Under the pieces are notes generated by a model. The model was not told where the DNA came from, ran no database searches, and was given only the letters and a program-made list of their open reading frames with translations. This document shows positions 25,629 through 33,644 of a stretch of 40,237 bases of DNA, piece by piece (position 1 is the first letter of the stretch; the number at the start of each line of letters is the position of its first letter). The position numbers were made by a program, and so were the translations under genes. The stretch is from an uncultured Bacteroidales bacterium (GTDB lineage: Bacteria > Bacteroidota > Bacteroidia > Bacteroidales > Bacteroidaceae): contig CACZXN010000025.1 of NCBI GenBank assembly GCA_902785075.1, forward strand, positions 1 through 40,237, in the 5' to 3' direction.

Positions 25629-27722
25629 ATGATCTCCCCAATCACCATAGAGCGGATACGCAGTGCAGCCAACATTGTAGATGTTGTGTCTGAATATGTT
25701 ACTCTGCGGCGTGCAGGTTCTAGCTATCGTGGACTCTGCCCGTTCCATGATGACACTACACCTTCTTTTTCTGTTTCGCCCGCGCGAGGAATTTGTAAAT
25801 GTTTCGCTTGCGGAGAGGGTGGTGATGTGGTGCATTTCATCATGAAGCAGGAACAGTTGGGGTATTACGATGCCTTGCGTTTCTTGGCTAAGAAATATGG
25901 TATTGAGGTTGAAGAGCGCGAACTGACTCCTGAGGAACGTCGCTCTCAAAGCGAACGTGAGAGTATGTTTGTCCTCAATGAGTGGGCAAGCAACTACTTC
26001 CACGAAGAACTGCTTCATTCTGAAGAGGGGCAAACTATTGGATTGGCATACTTCCGTAGTCGTGGATTCCGTGATGATATCATTGAGAAGTTCCGTCTCG
26101 GCTTTTCTCCTTCTGCATCTGATATGATGTCGAAGGCAGCATTGAAAGAAGGCTATAAGGAAGAATATCTGGTGAAGACAGGTCTCTCTTTCAAGCGCGA
26201 TAACGGTACCCTATACGATAAGTATCATGGGCGTGTCATCTTTCCTTGGTTCAGCATTAGCGGGAAAATTGTGGGTTTCGGAGGACGTGTACTCGATGCA
26301 CGCACCAAGGGTGTCAATCAGAAATACATCAATTCGGCAGAGTCGGAAATCTATCACAAAGCCAAAGAGCTTTATGGTCTTTATCAAGCAAAGAAAGCCA
26401 TTTCGAAGGAACACAATGTATTTATGGTCGAGGGTTATACCGACGTTATCTCTATGCATCAATGCGGCATCGAGAACGTGGTAGCCAACTCTGGAACTGC
26501 ACTCAGTGAGGACCAGATTAGCATCCTTCATCGCTTCACTAACAATATTACGCTTCTTTACGACGGAGATGCGGCTGGTCAGAAGGCAGCTTTGCGTGGA
26601 ACAGATATGCTGTTGGCTCGCGGCATGCGTATCAAGATACTTCTCTTGCCCGATAATGACGACCCTGATTCTTTTGCTCGCAAACATAGCGCAACCGAGT
26701 TCCGCGAGTATGTAGAGTCGCATCAGGTTGACTTCATTTCCTTCAAGACCAATCTCCTGTTGAACGAGGCTCAGGGTGATCCCGACAAAATGTCCGACCT
26801 CATCCGCAGCATCGTAGAGTCTATCGCTGTGGTGCCAGAGGAGATAGAGCGTTCTGTCTATATGCATAAATGTAGCGATATGTTGCAGATTGACGAGAAG
26901 ATGCTGATTCGCGAAGTGATGAAGACGCGTAAACGCAATTGGGATCAGAAACTGCGTGAGAAGGAACAGGCTGAACAACGCAAACGATACCTTGAAAACC
27001 AAGTAGAGCCAGGCGACAGCCCATCCACAGACGAAGGAACCACGGAACCACAGAATGACGGAACCACAGAACCACAGAATGACGGAACCACAGAACCACA
27101 GAATGACGGAACCACAGAACAAATGGTCAATGGTAAATGGTCAATGGTAAATGGTCAATCTATTGAGGTTTCTCCTGAGGACCAGCGTTTCTATGATATG
27201 GAGCAGGTCATCATTCAGACGATTGTGCGTTCGGGTGAACAATTGTTGAGTTTTCATCGTGAAAACAACGAACCTCTGACCATCATGGTGATTGACTACA
27301 TCTTTGATGAGTTGTCTGCTGCTGGGTTGACGTTCCGTCACCCCTTGTATGCTCGTATGCTGAACGCAGCACACGATGCTGCTCACGAGACCGATTTTGT
27401 TGCCAGTCGATTCTTCCTCAATAGTGCAGACGAGGCATTCAGCCAAACTGCCTCTCGATTGATTAGCAACAGCTACGACCTACCCGCATCTGGCGAACAG
27501 CATGAGGAAAAAGTGTCATCAGATAGTGTAATTCGTATAGTTCTCGAATATAAGAGCCTCGTCGTTAATGCTGAAATGACGAAAGTGATGACACAACTCT
27601 CCAATCCTCTTATCATGAACAACGCCGAACAATACATGCAGTTGCTTCAGCGTCAGATGCAACTGACGAAAGAAAAAAAAGAACTCGCTAAGCAACTCGG
27701 TGACCGTGTTGTGCTTAAATAA
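25629..27722 (+). CDS. dnaG: DNA primase DnaG
   Basis: The 697-residue primase has the N-terminal zinc ribbon with C37, H40, C58 and C61 (LCPFH ... CFAC). The catalytic TOPRIM core includes E268GYTD and the metal-binding D312GD. The region about 470-511 is a low-complexity linker of GTTEPQND octads followed by VNGKWSMVNG, encoded by two unrelated tandem repeats, and separates the core from the C-terminal helicase-binding helical domain (about 515-697). DnaG makes RNA primers for chromosome replication with the DnaB helicase. The coding frame is kept through the repeats. It is the last rightward gene here and converges with metY. Confidence 0.96.
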   Translation: MISPITIERIRSAANIVDVVSEYVTLRRAGSSYRGLCPFHDDTTPSFSVSPARGICKCFACGEGGDVVHFIMKQEQLGYYDALRFLAKKYGIEVEERELTPEERRSQSERESMFVLNEWASNYFHEELLHSEEGQTIGLAYFRSRGFRDDIIEKFRLGFSPSASDMMSKAALKEGYKEEYLVKTGLSFKRDNGTLYDKYHGRVIFPWFSISGKIVGFGGRVLDARTKGVNQKYINSAESEIYHKAKELYGLYQAKKAISKEHNVFMVEGYTDVISMHQCGIENVVANSGTALSEDQISILHRFTNNITLLYDGDAAGQKAALRGTDMLLARGMRIKILLLPDNDDPDSFARKHSATEFREYVESHQVDFISFKTNLLLNEAQGDPDKMSDLIRSIVESIAVVPEEIERSVYMHKCSDMLQIDEKMLIREVMKTRKRNWDQKLREKEQAEQRKRYLENQVEPGDSPSTDEGTTEPQNDGTTEPQNDGTTEPQNDGTTEQMVNGKWSMVNGQSIEVSPEDQRFYDMEQVIIQTIVRSGEQLLSFHRENNEPLTIMVIDYIFDELSAAGLTFRHPLYARMLNAAHDAAHETDFVASRFFLNSADEAFSQTASRLISNSYDLPASGEQHEEKVSSDSVIRIVLEYKSLVVNAEMTKVMTQLSNPLIMNNAEQYMQLLQRQMQLTKEKKELAKQLGDRVVLK
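27036..27160 (+). repeat. Two in-frame tandem repeats inside dnaG
   Basis: A 24-bp unit (GGAACCACAGAACCACAG plus AATGAC) occurs three times from 27036 to 27107 with a partial fourth copy. It abuts a 14-bp unit AAATGGTCAATGGT (27121-27134, 27135-27148, partial to 27160). Since 14 is not a multiple of three, the copy number is constrained by the reading frame. Confidence 0.93.
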
Positions 27723-27756
27723 GCGAATTCTTTTCAATCTTTATTCGACGATTTCC

Positions 27757-29034
27757 CTACATCTTCTTCATCGCCTGCTCGAGGTCGGCTATGATGTCGT
27801 CACAGTTCTCTATGCCTACACTCAGTCGGATGAGGTCTGGACGTACTCCTGCTTCGAGCAGTTGCTCATCGCTGAGTTGACGATGGGTATGTGATGCAGG
27901 ATGTAGCACACAAGTGCGAGCATCAGCCACATGAGTCACGATAGCGATGAAGTCCAGGTTATCCATAAATCGGATAGCCTCTTCCTTGCTGCCTTTAAGC
28001 CCGAAGGCAATCACACCACAGCTGCCGTTTGGCAGGTACTTCTGTGCTAAGTCATAGTACTTGTTTCCCTTTAGGCCACAATAGTTCACCCAAGCCACTT
28101 TCTCGTTTTTCTCCAACCATTCAGCTACTCGCTGAGCATTCTCGCAGTGGCGAGGCATACGCAGGTGGAGGGTCTCAAGTCCCAGATTCAGTAGGAAGCT
28201 GTTCTGAGGTGCTGGTATGCTACCCAAGTCGCGCATGAGCTGGCTGACGAGTTTTGTGATATATGCCTGTTTGCCGAATGTCTTGGTATAGGTGAGTCCG
28301 TGATAGCTCTCGTCAGGAGTGGTGAGTCCTGGGAATTTTTCTGCATACGCGTCCCAGTCGAAGTTCCCGCTATCGACTACAGCACCACCTACCTGAGTTG
28401 CGTGCCCATCCATGTATTTCGTCGTTGAGTGGGTCACGATATCACATCCCCATTCGAAAGGACGGCAGTTGATTGGTGTAGCGAAAGTATTATCGACGAT
28501 GAGTGGCACACCATGCTTATGAGCCATTTTGGCAAAGCGCTCGATGTCGAACACATTACCACCTGGGTTTGATATCGTCTCTCCGAAGAAACACTTGGTG
28601 TTTGGGCGGAATTCGGCTTCGATGCGCTCGTCGTCCCATTCGGGATCAACAAATGTACACTCGATGCCCAGCTTCTTGAGTGTCACGCCAAAGAGGTTGT
28701 AAGTTCCGCCATAGATGGTGTTCGAGGTGATGAAATGGTCGCCTGCCCCACAGATGTTGAATACGGCATAGAAGTTCGCAGCTTGTCCGCTACTCGTCAG
28801 CACACAACCTACACCACCTTCCAACGCATTGATTTTCGATGCCACAGCATCGTTTGTGGGGTTGGCCAGACGTGTGTAGAAATATCCAGCTTCTTCCAAG
28901 TCGAAGAGGCGTGCCATCTGTTCACTGGTTTCGTACTTGAATGTCGTACTCTGATAGATTGGTAGTACTCGTGGCTCACCCTTCTTGGGCGTCCATCCTG
29001 CCTGTACACAAAGTGTTTCTAAGTTCTTCTTCAT
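27757..29034 (-). CDS. metY: O-acetylhomoserine sulfhydrylase / aminocarboxypropyltransferase
   Basis: The 425-residue PLP enzyme belongs to the Cys/Met metabolism family. Motifs include QSTTFKYET near the N-terminus, YTRLANPTNDA, SSGQAANFYAV, VDNTFATP and the PLP-binding lysine in HSTTKYMDGHA. The length and the sequence around the lysine fit MetY, which makes homocysteine from O-acetylhomoserine and sulfide, rather than the shorter cystathionine synthases. It would be cytoplasmic and tetrameric. It converges with dnaG, with 34 bases between the stops. The substrate could be O-succinylhomoserine, which sequence reading cannot rule out. Confidence 0.93.
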   Translation of the reverse strand: MKKNLETLCVQAGWTPKKGEPRVLPIYQSTTFKYETSEQMARLFDLEEAGYFYTRLANPTNDAVASKINALEGGVGCVLTSSGQAANFYAVFNICGAGDHFITSNTIYGGTYNLFGVTLKKLGIECTFVDPEWDDERIEAEFRPNTKCFFGETISNPGGNVFDIERFAKMAHKHGVPLIVDNTFATPINCRPFEWGCDIVTHSTTKYMDGHATQVGGAVVDSGNFDWDAYAEKFPGLTTPDESYHGLTYTKTFGKQAYITKLVSQLMRDLGSIPAPQNSFLLNLGLETLHLRMPRHCENAQRVAEWLEKNEKVAWVNYCGLKGNKYYDLAQKYLPNGSCGVIAFGLKGSKEEAIRFMDNLDFIAIVTHVADARTCVLHPASHTHRQLSDEQLLEAGVRPDLIRLSVGIENCDDIIADLEQAMKKM

Positions 29035-29062
29035 ATTCTTTGTTTATGTTCGTTTTCTTTAC

Positions 29063-29114
29063 AAAAAAAAGAGTGAATAGTGTGTTCTCATACGATTCAA
29101 CTATCCACTCTTTC
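29063..29114 (-). terminator. Terminator after rlpA (bidirectional shape)
   Basis: On the minus strand, AAAGAGTGGATAGT pairs with ACTATTCACTCTTT (one mismatch), followed by a run of eight or more U. It ends the rlpA transcript before metY. Confidence 0.85.
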
Positions 29115-29159
29115 TTTTTATCGTTTTCCTCTCTCTTCGAGGAGAAGTTGTAGGGCTAT

Positions 29160-29672
29160 TTACCTAACCGTACTTGCCCATTTGGTTGTGACATCTGCGC
29201 CTGGAACCTCCGACTTGAATTCCTTCAGTAGTTCAGGCTCAGACAGAATCAAAGTAGCACTTGATTTGCTGGTTTTCTCATCCTTGACGATTTCTACTTC
29301 CACATCAGCCACTCCCGACTTCATCATGTCCAAGTCCATCGCAGCTGCTTTCGATAAATCAACGATTCTACCCTTGACATAAGGACCTCTGTCGGTCACT
29401 TCTACTGTCACAGTCTTTCCATTTGCTTGATTAGTCACCTTTAGTTTTGTTCCAAACGGCAGTGTTTTGTGCGCACAGGTATATTCATACATGTTGTAAA
29501 TCCTGCCGCTAGCACTTTTGCGCCCATGAAACGGTTGTGCGTAGTAAGATGCTTTACCTTTATAGGTCTGCGCGAAAACGCCAGATGAAAGACAAAATAA
29601 AGTAACAATCATTAAAACCTTGCCTGCAAATGAATTTGCAAGGCACAGCTTAGCACAATAATTTCTTTTCAT
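29160..29672 (-). CDS. rlpA: RlpA-like septal ring lytic transglycosylase family protein
   Basis: The 170-residue precursor carries a signal sequence with an unusually long N-region (KVLMIVTLFCLSSGVFAQ, about residues 18-35). The double-psi beta-barrel domain shows the RlpA pattern: YKGKASYYAQPFHGRKSASG, CAHKTLPFGTKLKVTN, and VTDRGPYVKGRIVDLSKAAA. Both the acidic residue expected in TDRGP and the surface motif are present. Family members cleave naked glycan strands or bind the cell wall. No SPOR domain is attached, unlike many proteobacterial RlpA proteins; a separate SPOR protein is encoded at 24351. Confidence 0.9.
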   Translation of the reverse strand: MKRNYCAKLCLANSFAGKVLMIVTLFCLSSGVFAQTYKGKASYYAQPFHGRKSASGRIYNMYEYTCAHKTLPFGTKLKVTNQANGKTVTVEVTDRGPYVKGRIVDLSKAAAMDLDMMKSGVADVEVEIVKDEKTSKSSATLILSEPELLKEFKSEVPGADVTTKWASTVR

Positions 29673-29988
29673 TCTACAATTTCATTCATTGAGGGTCTCT
29701 CTACTTCAAAAACCTATGAGCACTCGTTCCTTGCATACTTTCGTTGAGTGCTTATCCCTCTCGTCTATCCCTCTTACATTTTTTACTGAAATCCACGCTT
29801 GGATCTATCCATTTCATTTCACGCTGCAAAGTTACGTCTTTTATTTGAAATGACCAAGAAATTTGACAAAAATCATGCTTTTTGTGCAATATCTGACACT
29901 TTTTTGAAAATAATCCATTATTTATGACTCATATTTCATAAATATTTTGTACCTTTGCACTCGCTTTTCAAAAAGCGTCAAAATATAT
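29673..29988. promoter_or_regulatory. Divergent promoter region of rlpA and initiator tRNA
   Basis: No gene is seen. On the minus strand TTGG, 19 bases and TAACTTTGCAGC (around 29824-29856) form the rlpA promoter, which leaves a leader of about 150 bases containing a GCACTC / GAGTGC stem. On the plus strand TACCTTTG at 29950-29957 is the likely -7 box of the tRNA gene; its -33 motif is not clear. Confidence 0.7.
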
Positions 29989-30065
29989 CGCGGAGTGGTA
30001 GCAGTTGGTAGCTCGCCAGGCTCATAACCTGGAGGTCATTGGTTCGAATCCAATCTCCGCAACCA
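29989..30065 (+). tRNA. Initiator tRNA-Met (CAT), with encoded CCA
   Basis: A 77-base cloverleaf can be drawn: acceptor CGCGGAG / CTCCGCA with a C1-A72 mismatch, the hallmark of bacterial initiator tRNA; anticodon arm CCAGG-CTCATAA-CCTGG with anticodon CAT; T arm ATTGG-TTCGAAT-CCAAT; CCA encoded at 30063-30065. Two features are odd. The D-stem pairs poorly in the standard register because of a T after G10, and the anticodon stem has A-U where initiators usually have the first of three G-C pairs. Confidence 0.95.
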
Positions 30066-30075
30066 ACCCTTGGGA

Positions 30076-30118
30076 AGATGCCTGAATGACAATATGTCGT
30101 CAGGCATCTTTGTTTTGT
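30076..30118 (+). terminator. Intrinsic terminator after tRNA-fMet
   Basis: A perfect 10-bp stem AGATGCCTGA / TCAGGCATCT with a 14-base loop is followed by TTGTTTTGTT. Confidence 0.9.
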
Positions 30119-30151
30119 TATGATATACAAAAACCTACCGATATATCACCG

Positions 30152-30784
30152 TCAAGTCTCTATTTGCTTGAAGACGAATTGCTGGTTGACATATTCCCAG
30201 CAGACAACATCGAAGTGGATGAGGCGTGCCAAAAGGGTGATGACGAGGTGACGAGGAAGGTGTGAGAGACGTACTATCTGATTGAGGGTCAGTTGTCCCT
30301 GCATCACTCCGAGCAAGTGGCGGATGTCATCATCGTAGGTAATCATAGCCCCTTGCGGCTTCTGCGATTCGCGCCAGAGGGCAATATGAACAGGCGAAGC
30401 AACAATATTCTCGTCAGCGATGCGAATATAGGCACGCATACGACCGTTTTCGTCCTGAGCACAGATAGGACGCTTCTGCGATGGAGGTACTGTGGCAATC
30501 ACAATGGTTCGTCCCTCTGCATGATACGTGTCGAATTTGATACTTGCTTCTGGTTTGCAATAGCGATAGGCTGCCTGATGCATCATGAAGATCTCCTCCT
30601 CCGAGCGGACACCTGAGAGATGACCATCGTCTCTCACACCAATGAGCAGACGTCCTCCTTCGGTATTGGCAAATGCCGAAACCGACTTGGCAAGCTTTGA
30701 GGCATCAGCCACTCGGTACTTGAAGTCCTGTTGCTGGTGTTCGCCCTCACGAATGAGGCTGAGAAGATATCGTTTGTCGTCCAT
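30152..30784 (-). CDS. AlbA_2/Schlafen-type putative DNA-binding protein
   Basis: The 210-residue protein matches the AlbA_2 (Schlafen-like) domain: DFKYRVADASKLAKSVSAFANTEGGRLLIGVRDDG over residues about 19-54, then RPEASIKF-type strands and MRAYIRIADENI near residue 125. The C-terminal 60 residues look like a winged helix (QLTLNQIVRLSHLPRHLVITLLARL). Such proteins are often called transcriptional regulators, but the catalytic or binding role in bacteria is poorly known. A TACCTTTG box at 30800-30793 on the minus strand would start transcription only a few bases before the ATG, so the mRNA may be nearly leaderless. Confidence 0.85.
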   Translation of the reverse strand: MDDKRYLLSLIREGEHQQQDFKYRVADASKLAKSVSAFANTEGGRLLIGVRDDGHLSGVRSEEEIFMMHQAAYRYCKPEASIKFDTYHAEGRTIVIATVPPSQKRPICAQDENGRMRAYIRIADENIVASPVHIALWRESQKPQGAMITYDDDIRHLLGVMQGQLTLNQIVRLSHLPRHLVITLLARLIHFDVVCWEYVNQQFVFKQIET

Positions 30785-30950
30785 ACAAGGGACAAAGGTA
30801 CGAAAAAAAGGTTAAAGGTTAGCGGTTAACGGTTAAAGAATAAGAAAAAACACAAAAATGTTGATTGTTCAAGGCTCAATATCCATTATTATTGCTAACT
30901 TTGCAGACGATAATTCAAATGCATTTTGACATTCAATAATTAATACCACA
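30785..30950. promoter_or_regulatory. Divergent promoter region with GGTTAA repeats
   Basis: AAGGTTA/GCGGTTAACGGTTAA repeats lie at 30808-30836. A TAACTTTG box with GCAG at 30896-30903 faces right toward the GH43 gene; its -33 motif is weak. The minus-strand TACCTTTG at 30793-30800 serves the AlbA_2 gene. Confidence 0.65.
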
Positions 30951-32615
30951 ATGAAACAGTTCACTATTTTACTACTTTTGTGTATGCTGAGTACTGTTGT
31001 TGTAGCTCAGCCAGAGAGAGAAACTCCGATTAAGAACCCTATGCTGTGGGCAGATTGTCCCGACCCAGATGTTATCCGTGTGGGCGACACGTTCTATCTA
31101 GTGTCAACCACCATGCATCTGATGCCTGGCGCACCAGTGATGGCATCGAAAGACCTAAAGAACTGGGAGACGGTAGGGTATATCTTCGACCGTCTGACCG
31201 ACTCGCCTAAGTACGACCTTGCCTTCTCGCTGCCACTCGAGGAGCAGAAGGGGGAGGGCGTAGGAACCGTCTATGGTCGTGGTCAGTGGGCTACATCGCT
31301 GAAATACCACGATGGAAAGTTCTGGGCACTCCTTGCACCCAACGAGCAAGGCTCAATGGGCGATACCTATATCTTTACGGCTCCCAAGGCAGAGGGCCCT
31401 TGGACCATCCATTCGCGTCTGCGTCATTTCCATGATGCCACACTCTTCTTCGACGATGATGGCACCCCTTATGTGTTCTTCGGAACAGGTGAGATGTGTC
31501 AGCTTACTCGCGACCTGAAAGGTGTGGTCGAAGGCAGTTTGCGCCACTACTTCCAGCGTGAGGCAGATGAGACAGGACTGCTTGAGGGTACACGTGTCAT
31601 CAAGCATCGAGGCATCTACTACGCTTTGCTCATTTCGCATGTATATTCACCAGGTCGTCATCGTCGTGAAGTATGCTATCGCACGAAAGACCTCAAAGGC
31701 ACATGGGAGAAGAATACCGTCTTGGAGAGCGATTTCGGAGGCTTCGGCTATTTGGCACAAGGCACTATCGTCGATACTCAGGAAGGCGATTGGTATGGCA
31801 TCATGTTTCAAGACCGTGGTGGAGTTGGTCGCGTATTGACCTTGAGCCCAGTACGCTGGATTGACGGTTGGCCCATGCTGGGTGATGAGAACTATAAGGT
31901 GCCCGACATCATGCGACCCTATAAGAGCGGACAGCCTGCTGCGGCTATCGTAAAGAGCGATGATTTCAGCGACACTAAGCTCGGATTGCATTGGCAATGG
32001 AACCACAACCCAGTCGATAATGCATGGAGTCTTACAGATCGCCCGGGCTACTTGCGACTGAAGACCAGCCGTGTAGTGCCTAATCTCTATCTGGCACCCA
32101 ACACCCTCACCCAACGTATGGAAGGTCCCGAATGTAGTGGCTACATCTGTATGGACGTATCTAAGATGGCAGATGGCGACTGTGCTGGATTGACAGCCTT
32201 CAATGGCGATAGTGGTGTGCTGACATTGAAGAAGAAAGGAAAGACTTTGGTGCTTGAGATGAGTGAGCAGAAGGTGAGTCTCTCCAACCGTGAGAAAGCC
32301 GTAACAAAGGTCGAGGAGAAACTGGTTGAAAGTGTAGATCTGACAAAGGTGGTCAAAGGAAAGACCTCAAACGTGTGGTTGCGCCTCGATGGCGAATTCC
32401 GTATGGGAGAACGGGGTAGTCGCGATGCCGCCAACTTCTACTACAGTCTCGATGGAGACCATTGGACACAGATTGGCACGAAGAATTACCGCATGGTGTT
32501 CGACTATCGTCGTTTCTTCATGGGTTCCAAGTTCGGCATCTTCAACTACGCTACAAAGAAGACAGGCGGTTATGTCGATATCGATTGCTTCAACTATCAG
32601 TGTAGTGAAAAGTAA
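30951..32615 (+). CDS. Secreted glycoside hydrolase family 43 enzyme
   Basis: The 554-residue precursor has a signal peptide (KQFTILLLLCMLSTVVVAQ). The five-bladed propeller of GH43 starts at NPMLWADCPDPDVI, where D38 is the likely general base; HDATLFFDDDGTPYVFFG holds the pKa-modulating Asp, and GLLEGTRVIKHRGIYY the general acid Glu. Residues about 320-554 form a beta-sandwich (concanavalin-like) C-terminal domain, as in the beta-xylosidase/alpha-L-arabinofuranosidase subgroups. It probably acts on xylan or arabinoxylan side chains in the periplasm or at the cell surface. No SusC/SusD pair or other glycan gene is nearby, so it is an orphan rather than part of a polysaccharide utilisation locus. 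Confidence 0.92.
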   Translation: MKQFTILLLLCMLSTVVVAQPERETPIKNPMLWADCPDPDVIRVGDTFYLVSTTMHLMPGAPVMASKDLKNWETVGYIFDRLTDSPKYDLAFSLPLEEQKGEGVGTVYGRGQWATSLKYHDGKFWALLAPNEQGSMGDTYIFTAPKAEGPWTIHSRLRHFHDATLFFDDDGTPYVFFGTGEMCQLTRDLKGVVEGSLRHYFQREADETGLLEGTRVIKHRGIYYALLISHVYSPGRHRREVCYRTKDLKGTWEKNTVLESDFGGFGYLAQGTIVDTQEGDWYGIMFQDRGGVGRVLTLSPVRWIDGWPMLGDENYKVPDIMRPYKSGQPAAAIVKSDDFSDTKLGLHWQWNHNPVDNAWSLTDRPGYLRLKTSRVVPNLYLAPNTLTQRMEGPECSGYICMDVSKMADGDCAGLTAFNGDSGVLTLKKKGKTLVLEMSEQKVSLSNREKAVTKVEEKLVESVDLTKVVKGKTSNVWLRLDGEFRMGERGSRDAANFYYSLDGDHWTQIGTKNYRMVFDYRRFFMGSKFGIFNYATKKTGGYVDIDCFNYQCSEK

Positions 32616-32635
32616 GTTTTCTGAATCATATGTTC

Positions 32636-32684
32636 ATGGGACGGTTCTGCAATTTGCTTAAAACAAATCAGAGAACCGTCTCAT
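32636..32684. terminator. Imperfect hairpin between convergent genes
   Basis: ATGGGACGGTTCT pairs with AGAACCGTCTCAT (one G-U/mismatch), with an inner ATTTG / CAAAT stem. There is no strong T-run, so it may be a weak terminator or a repeat. It separates the GH43 gene from the leftward genes. Confidence 0.55.
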
Positions 32685-32749
32685 GATTCGACAGTCAGTT
32701 TTAGTTATTGATTCTCTTTAATTTGATACGCCTTCTTTTCTTTAGTTTA

Positions 32750-33583
32750 TTATTCGTACTTGAAATTCGGGTCGAAGTAGATGTACTGGGCAAGTTGCTC
32801 TACATACTTTTCGATAGGTTTGCCGCGTTTACTATCGATAAACACCAGCATGTTGACAGACATGTAGCGGTCAGCACGATAGAAATCTATGCCGAAGCAT
32901 TTGTCACACTTTCCCCAAATCTCCTTATTGAGTGTCTCGTTGTTGCTGTGTTTACCGCTTGCTATGGTTGCCGAATCACGCAGAAAGAAATCTGTGCCAC
33001 AATAGATTTTATCGAGATAGGGAATCTGTACGATTGATGCTCTGTCAGAATTTGTTTGTTTTTGCAGTTTGTTGTTCTCTGAGAATAAGATATATTTGCT
33101 GCGAGCATCCTCTATCTTTTTCATCAGTTCCTGATTATTCAGCACAGAAGGTTCATGGTCAATATGGAACCAAGGCAGGCCGCAGTTGTTTAACATATCG
33201 CCGTCAAAAGCAGGACGATGATACTTGATGGTGTTTTCATCGATGGGGGCTTCGTGATCAGGTCGTGGTTTCTGAGCATAGGACAGGCCGTCCATGATGA
33301 CGTAGCAACCCTCGTCGAGCCGGATGAACAACCCTCCTTCGAAATTGGGGATATTACCGCCTGATTCTTTCATGTCAGCAAAAGAGAAAAAGTTGTAACC
33401 AAAACTAGCATTCTTAGGAAATACCGTCTCATCTGTCATCTTTTCAGGAAAGCTCAGTTTCAACCCGTAATAATCCATCATCCTCTGCTTGTATTCTTCG
33501 TAGCCATCTGCCTGGATGGTGCAAGGAGCTATCAGCAACATAGCAGCAACAGCCCACATCTGTATTAAGTTTCTTGCCTTCAT
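32750..33583 (-). CDS. Secreted hypothetical protein, paralogue of the BspA-fusion C-terminus
   Basis: The 277-residue precursor has a signal peptide (LIQMWAVAAMLLIAPCTIQA). The mature part has no domain I recognise, but it is clearly related along its length to the product of 33645-34424: both contain YKQxMMDYYGLKLSFP near the start, then EGCYVIMDG, LNNCGLPWFHIDHxPSVLN, IEDARSKYIL, FYRADRY and MLVFIDSKRGK. The two genes are adjacent and in the same direction, so they arose by tandem duplication. It lies at the end of the ECF sigma operon and may be envelope-associated; the function is unknown. Confidence 0.82.
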   Translation of the reverse strand: MKARNLIQMWAVAAMLLIAPCTIQADGYEEYKQRMMDYYGLKLSFPEKMTDETVFPKNASFGYNFFSFADMKESGGNIPNFEGGLFIRLDEGCYVIMDGLSYAQKPRPDHEAPIDENTIKYHRPAFDGDMLNNCGLPWFHIDHEPSVLNNQELMKKIEDARSKYILFSENNKLQKQTNSDRASIVQIPYLDKIYCGTDFFLRDSATIASGKHSNNETLNKEIWGKCDKCFGIDFYRADRYMSVNMLVFIDSKRGKPIEKYVEQLAQYIYFDPNFKYE

Positions 33584-33644
33584 ATTTTATTCAGTATTGT
33601 TATTGCTTCTCTTCAATTTGATATTTTTTCTTTTCTTTGGTTGA

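Noticed and set aside
26211-27122. Reverse frame of 303 aa in dnaG with a WFCGSVIL repeat
   Set aside because: The repetitive peptide is the antisense reading of the in-frame dnaG tandem repeat, not a separate membrane protein.
29989-30065. Initiator tRNA gene as attachment site of an integrated element
   Set aside because: No integrase gene lies nearby, and I saw no repeat of the tRNA 3' end elsewhere in the window.
30951-32615. Polysaccharide utilisation locus
   Set aside because: The GH43 gene stands alone, without SusC/SusD, a hybrid sensor or other glycan enzymes in the neighbouring genes.
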